Assembly (NCBI RefSeq): GCF_037126465.1
Contig: NC_088204.1
Location: 62,927,807 to 62,991,806, forward strand
DNA length: 64,000 nucleotides
Source: Ornithodoros turicata
Lineage: Eukaryota > Arthropoda > Arachnida > Ixodida > Argasidae
Direction of reading: 5' to 3'
Under the pieces are notes generated by a model. It was not told where the DNA came from, made no database searches, and saw only the letters and a program-made list of their open reading frames with translations. Position 1 is the first letter of the stretch; the number at the start of each line of letters is the position of its first letter. A program made the position numbers and the translations under genes. Shown here piece by piece: positions 49,850 through 59,871 of this stretch.

Positions 49850-50069
49850 CTTGTTGTATCCCCAAATGGCCTTCAACGAGATCACCTTTTTAGTTTACAA
49901 ACAGTTCAGGCATAAGCTTCCCTATATCCTTCCAGCGTGCTCGCCGCAAAGCTGTGACAAGAACGCTTGTCCACAGGAAAACGAAAATATAAAGTGCGGT
50001 TGTCCGAAATTTGTGTCCGAGTGCAAAAGTTCTTGCAGTTCATGGCGTCTATCTAAGAAGCACTCTTGA
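49850..50069 (+). CDS. Cysteine-rich open frame, possible terminal exon
   Basis: A good acceptor (TTTTTCTTTTTATTCCAG near 49829) precedes an open frame to TGA at 50067-50069. Its last part reads ACSPQSCDKNACPQENENIK then CGCPKFVSECKSSCSSW, seven cysteines in 36 residues. The upstream frame (49656-49830) has a hydrophobic stretch but lies in intron-like sequence. No family recognised; a small secreted disulfide-rich protein is possible, as is chance. Confidence 0.3.
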
Positions 50070-50477
50070 ATGGTTTTCAAAGTATGAGCTTTTCAAAATA
50101 CTTCCAATCTCGTGACACCACCTCATTGGTCATGACAGCCTATACGTGTAATCGTACTGTGAACGTCTAAATCAACTATTTTCGTTCCTTTTTTTAATCC
50201 TCAGTTTGCAGTGTGCACAAGTATGTGTGTGTTGTCGACACAGGATCAGGGGAGGGGGGGGCGAGTTTTCGTATCAATCCCCCTGCCTTGGAGGTCTGGC
50301 TACGCCACTGCTATGGATAGAGGTATCTGCATGGATGGCGGTACGTCTACGCGCCCGTATCGGAAAAAAAGTGCGTTTTTGTATTAACGCTGCAAACTTT
50401 ATGAAGGAGAAGTATTGAACAATAAATTGTAAATAGAATTACGAAGCGTACAAGAACAATAACACCTATTACGCCCG
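50070..50477. other. No gene recognised
   Basis: Unique sequence with a G-rich patch near 50250. No exon or repeat terminus seen. Confidence 0.35.
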
Positions 50478-50491
50478 TAACTAAATACATG

Positions 50492-51357
50492 CCATGCTGG
50501 CATTTACGAATTCTAAGGGCGGGATGAGCCTTCCAGATATCGGGCTTATGAATCGGGGCATCGCTCTCAGCACCACGTTGCGAATTGTGCACGCTGAGGA
50601 AGACTCGCCGGCGAAAGTGCTGCTCACCTACTGGGTGGAACTCCTCGGGCCAAACCCTGTCAGTGGTTCACGGGCGGTAGCACCATTGGGGTTTCACGCC
50701 GCGGTTCATACGTACTACCAACAGCTCTCGCCCCTTGTTCCTGATGGCAGCCTCGTTGCGGCTTCCCCCTCTTCGATGGCTGGTGCGCTGTTGCTGGACT
50801 CCGTGTCAGCGAGCGAGAGCCTTCGAGTGCGTGTTGAGCAGGCGTCAAACATAGCATGGACGGTGTTTACATGGCTCCCTGGATTTCTGCGGGACACCAT
50901 GTGGTCTTTCGCGTGGGGCGTGCAACCCACACGGGACCGCCTGTACTCGTGGCACGTAACAGCGACAGATTTGTGCCCTTACTGCAGTGAACGTGAGACA
51001 AACATGCACGTGTTGTTTGCCTGCCGCATTGCTCGCGTCTTTTGGAACCTTGTCCGACGAAGCACGAACATAGTATGCCCAGTGCGCTTTAACCAACGTC
51101 ACCCACACCGCCTTAGTGTACTTCTCACAGCTTGCGGCGCGGTTGTGCTTTGGGAGGCTCGTTGTAAGGCAGTCGCGCAACGTCGTCGAGATGTGCCCAT
51201 TTTTTGCTTGGTGCGGAGAGCGCGCATACTGCTCACTACTGAGTTGCAGCGGGAACTGTTCGCTATTGGAGATGACAGGTTTCTTCGTCGATGGCGCTTC
51301 CATCCGTCGCTTTCAGCCCGAGGTGGCTGCGTTACGATCAAGGGCACGCCGCCGTGA
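50492..51357 (+). pseudogene. Tx1/L1-like LINE ORF2 C-terminal region (intact frame)
   Basis: About 288 residues without a stop. GGMSLPDIGLMNRGIALST is the post-RT GGL.LPD landmark of L1/Tx1 proteins. RLYSWHVTATDLCPYCSERE and TNMHVLFACRIARVFWNLV form the zf-RVT region (CPYC...H...C..A..FW). The RT and endonuclease parts are absent because of 5' truncation, so the fragment cannot act alone. Confidence 0.88.
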
Positions 51358-51483
51358 ACTATATCATATCATTTCATCGATCACCATGTTGTAAATAACC
51401 GTTGTACATAATCGTTGCGTCATCCTGCAGCCCCTGAACATGTGACCATACCTGTCTCATACCTGTCTCATTAAATTTTCCTA
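50492..51483 (+). mobile_element. Tx1/L1-like LINE, 5'-truncated, young insertion
   Basis: 992 bases flanked by the exact 14-base duplication TAACTAAATACATG (50478-50491 and 51484-51497). It contains one uninterrupted frame for the C-terminal end of ORF2 and a short 3' UTR ending CATACCTGTCTCATTAAAT. There is no poly-A; TACCTGTCTCA occurs twice in tandem at the end. The intact frame and perfect duplication indicate a recent event. Confidence 0.92.
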
Positions 51484-51744
51484 TAACTAAATACATGTGG
51501 ATAGGAGTTCTTACCTCCTGTTAGGTACACTGTTAAAACAGAACTTCACCACATAGCACGCTCTTAGCCAACCACCATACCGAATGATATCATTCTGTGT
51601 CATGATTTGTTCAAAACAGTGGGAGGAGCCTATCCGAGACAAGCATAATGTGTCCCAGATAGGCGCCTCCTCCCATTTTCAGCAAATAAGGACACAGAAT
51701 GATATAATTTGGAATGCTGGTTATCTTATGGAGCGTGCTATGTG

Positions 51745-52317
51745 TACCAGCTCCGGTGGCGCAGCGGTAACGCGTGCGCTTGGAGACTGCACTCTTAAAA
51801 ATTAACTTCACCGCATAGCACGCTCCTAGCCAACCGTAATCTCGAGTGATATCGTTATCTGCCCTGATTGGTTGAAAACGGGAGGCGTACGCCTTTTTTG
51901 TGACACTTATGCTGTTCATAATTGTCACAGAAAAGGCGTACGCCTCCCGTTCTCAACCAATCAGGGCAGGTAACGATATCATTTGAGATGTTGTTTGGCT
52001 AGGAGCGTGCTGTGCGGTGAAGTTCATTTTTAAGAGTGTGGGAGGTCCGCGGTTCGAATCCACGGGCCGGCTGTGACGTCTGGGGTTTTTCCTGGGTTTC
52101 CCTCAGATGTGTAATAGGCGTATGCCGGCACAGTTCCCCTGAAGTCGGCCCATGGACGCAGCTATCCTCCCCCCGAGCGGATTCCGCTCGGTCTTCCACT
52201 TCACCCTTTCCTCTCCTCCTCTCCACCACCTTTCCCTTCCCGAGAAACATGCCGCCTATTCAGGCAGGCAGACCTCTCGGGTTCCTCCCAACGACACTCC
52301 TCCTCCTCCTCCTCCTC
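51745..52317 (+). mobile_element. tRNA-derived SINE (type S1), copy 1, split by a MITE
   Basis: TACCAGCTCCGGTGGCGCAG opens it with box A. The MITE inserts after GGAGACTG, and the body resumes GGAGGTCCGCGGTTCGAATCC with box B, ending in a (TCC)n tail. Net length is about 322 bases. It is flanked by GTGCTATGTG at 51735-51744 and 52318-52327. Confidence 0.92.
51790..52038. mobile_element. MITE family A inserted in SINE copy 1
   Basis: A complete 249-base palindrome (CACTCTTAAAAATTAAC to GTTCATTTTTAAGAGTG, centre CACTTATGCTGTTCATAATTG). TG lies on each side (51788-51789 and 52039-52040), and the uninterrupted SINE sequence GAGACTGGGAGGTCC is known from the copy at 13153-13470. The target duplication is therefore TG, two bases. 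Confidence 0.94.
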
Positions 52318-52327
52318 GTGCTATGTG

Positions 52328-52647
52328 TTTACCAGCTCCGGTGGCGCAGCGGTAACGCGTGCGCTTGGAGACTGGAGGTCCGCGGTTCGAATCCGCGCGC
52401 CGGCTGTGCCGTCTGGGGTTTTTCCAAGGTTTCCCTCAGATGTGTAATAGGCGTATGCCGGCACAGTTCCCCTGAAGTCGGCCCATTGACGCAGCTATCC
52501 TCCCCCCGAGCGGATTCCCCTCGGTCTTCCACTTCACCCTTTCCTTTCCTCCTCTCCACAACCTTTCCCTTCCCAAGAAACATGCCGCCTAATCAGGCAG
52601 GCAGACCTCTCGGGTTCCTTCCAACGACACTCCTCCTCCTCCTCCTC
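52328..52647 (+). mobile_element. tRNA-derived SINE (type S1), copy 2
   Basis: A full-length 320-base SINE: TTTACCAGCTCCGGTGGCGC, GGTCCGCGGTTCGAATCC, GCCGGCTGTGCCGTCTGG, body, (TCC)n tail. GTGCTATGTG precedes (52318-52327) and follows (52648-52657). Confidence 0.92.
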
Positions 52648-52719
52648 GTGCTATGTGGTGAAGTTATGTTTTAACAGTGTAGGTAAGATGAAAAACGGTG
52701 AGTCTCGAACTTTTGGTGC

Positions 52720-52905
52720 TTTCAAACCGGTTTCGGAACGACATTTTCCGATATTTTCTAAACCGGCATTTTCTAAACCGATTTTTTAACCGACATTTTC
52801 TAAATGTGCCGGTTCCGGTTCAGCTCGAAGACGGCGGCGGCCTTTTCGGTTCGGTTCCGACAAAAAGTAACGGTTCTTTCTGGTTTTCAGTTCCGGTTCG
52901 GTTTG
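52720..52905. repeat. GAACCG-rich degenerate repeat
   Basis: CGGTTCCGGTTCAGCTCG, TTTTCGGTTCGGTTCCGAC and TTCAGTTCCGGTTCGG words, with ACATTTTC/AACCG repeats on the left. Fourth such tract in the window. Confidence 0.6.
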
Positions 52906-53454
52906 ATTGAAATGCATGCCGTTCACTTCCACATTCATATGTCGCATGTCGAAGGGGGAGGTAATGTTTTGCAGATGAGCGGCCTGCATGTCTATTCAGA
53001 GGTGGCAAGTAGCCCGGGGTAGACGAAAGGGGAAGAAGGAAACGAAAAGTCCGTTGAGTTATTTGCTTGAGAAGCAGTTTGCGAATACAGTTGAGAAGCA
53101 ATTTGCAGTATGGTGCTGCAGCCGCCCTTGAGGGCCGATGGCCTATTTGTCGAAGAGGGGCTTTTTCTCGCGGATTGGGACACTCGTATAGCCCAGGTGT
53201 GTCAAATCGTGGTGACCCAGCCAGAGACTCTTTCGGTATTGTACATACGGCCGGTTGGAATTTATTTATTTATTTATTTACCCTAAGGTCTACAGCATTA
53301 AAGAGGGGAGGGGCTTGAAACAAAGCAGGAACAATGTGGAATAAAATAAAAATAAAATAAACAAAATAAACAAACACAACAACAACAAACGAACCAAAAA
53401 CACGAGCATAGATAGTATCACTGGTGGACAATCAGATCAGTATGTAAACTAATT

Positions 53455-53859
53455 TTATGCTGCATTCAAGTGGTCGTGAAGCAGTTTTCTGAACTGTGTA
53501 CCGTCAGTGATGGAGGTAATGTGACGCGGGAGATGACTCCATTCCAGTGAGGTTTTAGGTAAAAATGAGTCAAAACACGTTTTAGTAGTACAGGATGGGA
53601 TACCAACTTTCTGGCGATGATCAAGCCTTGATGAGACGTATGATGGATGTGCAATTAAATGAAGTTTTAGCGTTTCGTTGTAGTAATATATCTTATGGAA
53701 CAGACGGAGTCGGCGGCGAACAGTCAAGGAAGATAGGTTAAGTACTGATTTCATCGCAGTGACACTGGCTGTACGACTATAATTCCCGAGAATAAACCGT
53801 GCAGCAGGGTTCTGAACATTTCCAGTTGGTGAATGAGTGATTGTTGCCCTGAATCCCAC
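53455..53859 (-). pseudogene. CR1 LINE ORF2 C-terminus
   Basis: 134 residues: VQNPAARFILGNYSRTASVT, LNLSSLTVRRRLRLFHKIYY, SYVSSRLDHRQKVGIPS and FLPKTSLEWSHLPRHITS before a stop. This QN.AARFI...Y...SVT pattern is the standard CR1 C-terminus. A frameshift separates it from the RT part. Confidence 0.88.
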
Positions 53860-54293
53860 ACTGAAGCAGCATACGCTAATTCAGGAAGAATTAGCGTTCG
53901 GTAGAGTGTTAGTTTTACGTTGAGAGGTGCGAGTCTGAAGTTGTGGCGAATGTACCCTAGAGTGCGTGGTGCATTATTGCTTATATATTCAACGTGCTGA
54001 CCCCATGAGAGATTATAGGATACGTGTACGCCTAAATATTTATATGGTGTAACTTGTTCTAGTACGGTGTTACCGATCATGTATGTGGGACATTCGCTGT
54101 TACTAGGAGACACTATCAGGTGTTTACATTTAGTGAGATTTAGTTTCATATACCACGTGGAGCACCATGACTGTAGTACGTTCAGATCTGACTGTAGTTG
54201 CATGGAATCTGAAGGTTCTGCTATTTCACGATATAAAACACAGTCGTCAGCGTACAGGCGCACAGAACATGAAAAAAAGGCCAGGAAGATCAT
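53751..54293 (-). pseudogene. CR1 LINE reverse transcriptase palm and thumb
   Basis: [20 protein letters not shown] (motif C), WCSTWYMKLNLTKCKHL (motif D), VTPYKYLGVHVSYNLSWGQH (motif E), then ELAYAASVWDSGQQSLIHQL. The frame is open for 180 codons and then shifts into the C-terminal frame. Confidence 0.9.
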
Positions 54294-54869
54294 TAATGTA
54301 AATTAGAAAAAGCAATGGACCAAGAACCGATCCTTGTGGTACCCCGGACAGAACAGGAACTAGGCTTGATATGTGTTGTTAGCTATGACGTATTGACGAC
54401 GGTTGGTTAAGAACAATTGGATCCAGGCGATAACATTAGTATCGATATTAATCGCGTGTAGTTTATGAAGCAGAAGTACGTGACTGACCTTGTCAAATGC
54501 TTTGGAGAAATCAATGAATATTCAATCCGTGTTAGAACCACGATCCAGGGCCTTGTGGAGATCGTTAATGAAAGACACCAGCTGGGTTTCACATGAGTAA
54601 TGTTTTCTGAACCCGTGTTGGCTGTGATGAAAAAATGAGTTAAATTCGAGGTGCTTGACTACGTGTTAATAAACAATGTGCTCCATTATTTTGCATGAAA
54701 TGCTGGTCAGTGAGATGGGGCGGTAGTATTAGCGCACAGTTTGCCACCAGATTTAAACAAGGGAATGACTTTCCCAATTTTCCAGTCGGCCGGAAGACAG
54801 CCAGTTCCGAGTGATTGGATGAAAATACGAGCAAGGAATAACGCTGAATATGTTGCCATGATCTTTAGG

Positions 54870-55447
54870 AACTTTGTGTTGATACTGCACCACTACTGGA
54901 TGACAGCTTGAGGTTGTTAATTGTATTTATGACACCGTAGACATCAATAGCTATAGGATCCATGACGACATAATTATGTTGATCTAAATGCGGCAAAACT
55001 CCGTTTGAGATTGATGAAAAAGCATTTACGAACACGTTATTCAATACTTGGGCACACTGAGACTGGGGAACATCACCTTCTGAGGAACATAAAAAAAATG
55101 TCTGCATTATCTTTGTTATTAACAGAGTTCCAAGATTTATTTGGATTGTGTATTAACATGTCTGGTAGCGTATTGTTAAAAAAATTCGCTTTAGCTTCGC
55201 ACAAAGCAGACTTATACTCACTCAGCGCAACATGATAGACTTCAAACTCTGACGTACCACGAGACAACTTTGCTCTCCTAAACGCCCGTTTCTTGCGGTT
55301 ACACAGTCGTTTTAGGGTCCTACTATACCGAGGCGCCTGTGTACGTGTAGGAACAACGAGTACAGGAATATAGATGTCGATTAACTCCATGACTTTGTTT
55401 TTAAATAACTGCCAGTTGGCTTCAATCTGGCTTGATCTAAACGTCAT
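54870..55447 (-). pseudogene. CR1 LINE endonuclease-RT linker
   Basis: Two frames, 55073-55447 (VVPTRTQAPRYSRTLKRLC, NRKKRAFRRAKLSRGTSEFE, NKSWNSVNNKD) and 54865-55107 (ALNNVF-like NNVFVNAFSSISNG). This is the linker between endonuclease and RT. The endonuclease is absent, so 5' truncation lies near 55450. Confidence 0.85.
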
Positions 55448-55450
55448 GTA

Positions 55451-56250
55451 TTGGAAAACAACGCAGCAAAGTAGCTAATACGGCGCGGTGGAACGGGCGC
55501 ATATTGCTTGAAGAAAGGACTAGTGACGTAAAACGCGTTGCATAATTATCAGTGAAAGAAGAAAAAAAACAGTACATGCACACACAACCTTTCCATAGTA
55601 TACACTCTAAACCCAGTGACGGATAGGTGCCGTCTGATCAACTAGCACATTTTTTAAATAATGTGCCAGATGTCTTCAAGGGGCACGCGGTGCCTGCGAA
55701 AGCTGCAGGTGACCTGTGCCTCCTGAAACAACTGGTACGACATCCCTGCTGACGCCAGGAGCCACAGTGTACCGGACGTATTGAAGGGTACTTGTACCCA
55801 CTAATACGCGAAACACATTGCGCCTGTCGAGTTCTCTAACAGAAAAATTACCTCCACGCTTCGCAAAAAAAGAAAAGCAAGGAAGAAAATGCTCCAAGCA
55901 CATCGAACATGAAACACCAAATTTTATTCGCTTGCACATACCTTTAAATTGCATCCAGTACATCACCGTTTGCCGAATGGAAAGCACACGGTTCACAATC
56001 CCAATACCCAACACACACATCCCAACACACACATATGGAGCACACGTTGCACGGACACACAACCCATCCGATGATCCGATGCACCAGGCAGTCTTCCAAA
56101 CACCGAACACACAATCCTCGAAACTTCAAACAGGCTGGCACTGAAAGCTCAATGAAGATCCTTCATGCCCAGAAATTCGGGACAAAACGTAAAGCAGGCT
56201 TCACCTGATACTGCTACCATAGAAGCCATGTATTAGGAATAGAAAATCGC
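55451..56250. other. No gene recognised
   Basis: A 144-codon minus-strand frame at 55676-56110 and a 108-codon plus frame at 55818-56144 overlap each other. Neither has a recognisable motif; the minus frame has a cysteine-rich hydrophobic stretch but no start or splice context that I trust. Confidence 0.35.
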
Positions 56251-56854
56251 GTGCAGCACGCTCCGTTGTTGCCGCTTTGCATTCGTTCTCTAGTGGGACG
56301 TTGCCTGTGTCATAGCGAAACATTTAGTGCAAGTTTCGTTAACGAATATTGGGTTCTTCGAGGTTCCATTTTGGTTCCAAATTTCCGACCTGTAAAGGAG
56401 GCTTCACGAGATACACTGAAGCTTTGGTTGAGGTCCTCAACCAGGTGAGTTAACGCAAATACACCACGCATTTTGCAAGAAACGCGTGAGTTGAATGCTC
56501 TGTACGGCATCTCAAACACCCTACAAGACAGGTAAGTTTGCAGAATTTGTTCCGCATGCAAAAATAAAACAAATCCCTTGCTGTCACGAGACTCTTGCTT
56601 CGATGCACGAAGCTTGTGAGGGGATCTGAGGCCAGTGGCGTGCCAGGCAAGGAATATCGTTATATAAGCGATGGCAAACTAGCACAGAGGCCGATATCAG
56701 AGCACTCAGTTGACTCCTTTCGCCTCGTAAAGCAGGCAACATCTACCTATCGCCGAAGGATGCGCGCATTGAAAATCGAAGGGCGCGTGTTGTGCGTTGT
56801 TGTTCTTATGGCAATGCCTTTAAATGCTGATTTGTGGGTGAATACTGTCAGGTT
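56251..56854. other. Unassigned region with two strong donor-like sites
   Basis: AACCAG|GTGAGT at about 56441 and AGACAG|GTAAGT at about 56531 are good donors on the + strand. The open frame before the first (56251-56448) has no motif. GGTTGAGGTCCTCAACC at 56424 is a short perfect palindrome next to the first donor. I cannot define an exon. Confidence 0.3.
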
Positions 56855-56865
56855 CCTTTAAGGTT

Positions 56866-57461
56866 TGGAAATATCAGCGGAGAAAAGTGCGGCACTCGCC
56901 TTCTCCCGCAAATCCATGCAGCGATGCCGTCTGCACATCGGGGACAGGCCACTTATAAATGTCCAGCACCACAAATTCCTCGGAGTAACCCTAACCACTA
57001 GCCTCTCTTGGAAACGTCACATCGATGGCATGGAGAAGGAAGTTCAGTGCTGTACCGCTGTCATCCGTCACTTCGCTGGAATGAGGTGGGGACGTGATGA
57101 GAAGGACCTCCTGGTGCTGCATAACGCCTTGATTCGTGCCACAGTGGCCTACAGTCTGCCTGTGCTTCACGATCTCCCCAGCACCTTAGCACAGAGGATC
57201 CGCGCTATGCTGGCACGGAGCCTACGGGTGTGCCTCTGTGTCCCCCGCGGGGCCGAGACAAGGCTAGTGGTTGCGGAAGCCCGCGACATACCTTTTGAAG
57301 TTCTCCGAAACACAGAAACTGTGCGCCAGTATCTCCGCCTGATTGTACACCATCGCCACCACCCGCTCATCCGGAAACTTCGGGCGCAGCACGCCGATCC
57401 ACGGATGTATAATGTCATTCAAATTCCGCGTTCCGAAATTCGTGATCAGCCCCGCCGCTGA
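56866..57461 (+). pseudogene. LINE RT C-terminal part (open frame)
   Basis: About 198 residues: LEISAEKSAALAFSRKSM, FLGVTLTTSLSWKRHIDGM (RT motif E and after), YSLPVLHDLPSTLAQRIRAM and RSLRVCLCVPRGAETRL. The catalytic YADD lies 5' of the truncation and is absent. The stop at 57459-57461 separates it from the RNase H frame. Confidence 0.88.
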
Positions 57462-57586
57462 AAGCACGGCCCCGTGGACACTTCCGTCGCCAACCGTCAC
57501 TGCCTCTGTCCCAGGGATCACGGACAACAAAAGGAGCTACCCCTACCTCGTACTACAGCTATGGTGAGCTACTACAGCAACTGACT

Positions 57587-58489
57587 ATGGATTTCATCGG
57601 CACCGCATATGACGGGTTCTGCACGGTCTTCACGAATGGCTCCTCAACGAAAACTTCGTCATCCTCATCTTTTGTGGTACCCTCGATACCGCTCACCCGG
57701 GGTTGCCGGTTGTCCCATCGCACCTCTTCGACCTCAGCCGAGCTGTACGGAATCCTGCTGTTTTTACAATATGCGGCCACCTGCGATCCACGGCGATGGG
57801 TAGTCTGTACGGACTCCAAGTCAGCTCTTCGATGCCTGAAAACCTCAGGTCTCCGCGGCTCACTGGCCACACTTGCGATAAACATTCTAGGCCTACTGAA
57901 GTCCATAACTGCCCACGGCCACACCATCGCTTTTCAATGGATTCCGGGTCATTGCGGAATCTCTGGCAACCACGTTGCCGACGCTGCGGCAGCGGCCGCT
58001 CACCACCAGGGCAAGTGTGTTCCGATTGTTCTCCCAAGAGGCGACAGACGGTCCCTTCTTCGTGACTGGGCTGCCTCCTCATCCGTCGAACAATGGCGTC
58101 GGGATGTCCCGGCCAGTACCATACTGGGAATTGTAGACCCAACATTATCGTGTCGCTTACCGACATCTTTACCGCGCGTCATTAAGTCCCTCCTACATCG
58201 CTTACGGCTGAATGTTGCCTTTTCGCCGTACTACCGTTACCAGATAGGGTGTGCCAGTAGTCCCTTGTGCACGGAGTGTGGTGTGCCAGCGACCGCGGAC
58301 CATGTGATCATCGCATGTCCCACTTATCGGAGGGAGCGTCACTTGTTGGCAAACGACTTTGCGCGGATTGACAGCCGACCCCTTGACCTCAGACTCATTT
58401 TGGGACCATGGGACACACGAAAGCAGATGTCCGTCTTGCGACCCTTCATCAAATTCCTGCAAACTACCGGCCTGATCGACTCTCTCTAA
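57587..58489 (+). pseudogene. LINE RNase H and C-terminal zinc-finger region (intact frame)
   Basis: 300 residues without a stop. RNase H landmarks: FCTVFTNGSSTK (usual TDGS Asp replaced by Asn), TSSTSAELYGILLFL (Glu), VVCTDSKSALRCLK (Asp) and IAFQWIPGHCGISGNHVADA (last Asp). Then LLHRLRLNVAFSPYYRYQIG, SPLCTECGVPATADHVIIAC (CxxC..H..C finger) and IKFLQTTGLIDSL. The Asp-to-Asn change at the first catalytic site would impair RNase H activity. Confidence 0.9.
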
Positions 58490-58639
58490 AACCCTGTCAG
58501 CGTCGTCAGCATCATCCTCATCACCATCCTCTCATTTTCCCCCAATAGCAATGCGTTAGCATTCTGCTCAATGAGCGGAAGTCATCCCCATATCATCGTC
58601 ATCATGTATTTCTCTCTCTCTCTCCTTTAAGGTTCCAAA

Positions 58640-59083
58640 CTTTTCCGCTCGGTTTGTTTGGGAGCCCCATTTGATGGGGCGGGGGTCCTCTGCACACTTC
58701 CGCATAAACTTCGCGTGGTCCAAATGCCGGTTGCATGAATTGGAAATATGGAACTGGTCCAGCTCCTCCTATAACCCGAAGTCCTGAATAGGCTGTAAAA
58801 GGGACAACGAAAATCAGATGAGAAGATGTTGATATTCAAAGGGTATTGGTAACATCCCAGCAACGAACATCTGTTTCCAAAGTCACGAACGTACAGATCA
58901 TCCTCGCCTAGGTCCTTTAATCTTCTTTATGCCATCTCTCTTCAAACAGCCATCATTGCGTGTGGATGACTTTGGTTGGGCTACTCTGATACGCGAGTTT
59001 CGGATCGTTTTTTTTTTCTCTGTTTGATTGGTAACAGGTAACAGGTATTACCCAACATCTATTTATGTATAATTTGTCATCTA
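58640..59083. other. No gene recognised
   Basis: The right flank of the LINE insertion; unique sequence with a T run near 59007. No motif. Confidence 0.35.
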
Positions 59084-59700
59084 TTGTCCATCCTCCCGTC
59101 TCATCCCTACAAGCCTGACATCGTGCTGCTGCACAAAAAAGAAAAAAAGAACGAAGGAAAGCTTTGCAGACATAGTATGTGCGCAATTGGTAGAAGCGGA
59201 AGACCAGCTGTCCAGCACCGGACCAGACTCCGTAAAAGTGAAGCACAACTCCATTTGTTGCTGAGTATACGGTCAGTGTAGTGCAGTGCACATTTCAAGC
59301 AATTTTCGTTGAAACATTTATTTGCATAAGGGTGACATCAGGCGCTTTTACAGCACCCTTCTGTGTGTGATCAAGAAGCTCCAAGTGCGTATACAACGTG
59401 TTGTGATAGATGTGAAAGATGTCATCTTTAGTTCACCAGTAAAATATCAATGAGAAAACATACCACGCCCTCGTACAGTTATCACATTATCGCTACTTCA
59501 GAGACACGTAAGAGGGAAGCAACGCTGCTTCTGACACTTCCAAATCACACAATATCTTCTTTTTTATCTTCAGATTTATCTAACCACAGTTGAAACACAC
59601 GGGTCTCAAGCAATGTAAGCTATGTGAGCACCTGCTGTACAACACCTGCGGTCTGTGCATCAGCATCGTGATAATAGCATGTAAAGGTTTATTTTAAGCT
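59084..59700 (+). pseudogene. Paralogous gene-like segment, copy 1 (inverse copy at 63230-63781)
   Basis: From about 59108 to 59565 the + strand aligns with the minus strand of 63290-63740, including GGAAGACCAGCTGTCCAGCA, CTCCATTTGTTGC, AGCAATTTTCGTTGAAACAT, CCCTCGTACAGTTATC and GAGGGAAGCAACG. The coding-like frame (AEDQLSSTGPDSVKVKHNSI) is open only from about 59176 to 59239 and is closed by stops. A pyrimidine tract and TCTTCAG near 59571 match an acceptor-like site in copy 2. Probably a decayed duplicate. Confidence 0.55.
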
Positions 59701-59871
59701 CTCTACGAAGAGCGGCCGGAACTTCAGAGATACATATTACATAATAAGCCAATCGCACTGCTTCTTTGAAACGGGTGACATCACATTGCTAAGCCTGGAT
59801 TTGATAACTTCCTTTATCGTATCGTTTTCGTAGAATTCTTCCGATGTACTAAAACACATGATAATGCAGAG

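Larger units (their letters stand above)
51528..52679. mobile_element. MITE family B carrying two SINEs and a family A MITE
   Basis: The left end CACTGTTAAAACAGAACTTC and the right end GTGAAGTTATGTTTTAACAGTG belong to one family B palindrome (centre ACAAGCATAATGTGTCC). Its right arm is cut after GTGCTATGTG by SINE 1, then SINE 2, each followed by another copy of GTGCTATGTG. SINE 1 itself contains a family A MITE at 51790-52038. Removing all inserts gives an ordinary family B element of about 240 bases. Confidence 0.93.
53263..55450 (-). mobile_element. CR1-type LINE, 5'-truncated
   Basis: On the minus strand the order is WQLFKNKVMELIDIYIPV and LKRLCNRKKRAFRRAKLS (EN-RT linker), NNVFVNAFSSISNG, LPADWKIGKVIPLFKSGG (fingers), HSQHGFRKHYSCETQL, DFSKAFDKVSHVLLLHKL (motif A), [12 protein letters not shown] (motif C), PYKYLGVHVSYNLSW, the C-terminus and a tail of AAGGG(TAAA)n at 53263-53290. 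Several stops and frameshifts inactivate it; YADD is intact. Confidence 0.92.
56866..58623 (+). mobile_element. I/R1-like LINE, 5'-truncated, young insertion
   Basis: 1758 bases flanked by the exact 11-base duplication CCTTTAAGGTT (56855-56865 and 58624-58634). It starts inside the RT region, carries two long frames (RT thumb, RNase H plus zinc finger) and ends in a CATC/TCATCA-rich 3' UTR with a (TC)n tail. Little decay and an exact duplication suggest a recent event. Confidence 0.93.

Noticed and set aside
52329..52405. A tRNA gene in GCTCCGGTGGCGCAGCGG...GGTTCGAATCC
   Set aside because: It is the 5' head of a 320-base SINE flanked by 10-base target duplications.
55676..56110. A cysteine-rich secreted protein on the minus strand
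   Set aside because: The frame overlaps a plus-strand frame of similar length, lacks a credible start, signal peptide or splice pattern, and its composition follows CACA/TGTG-rich sequence.
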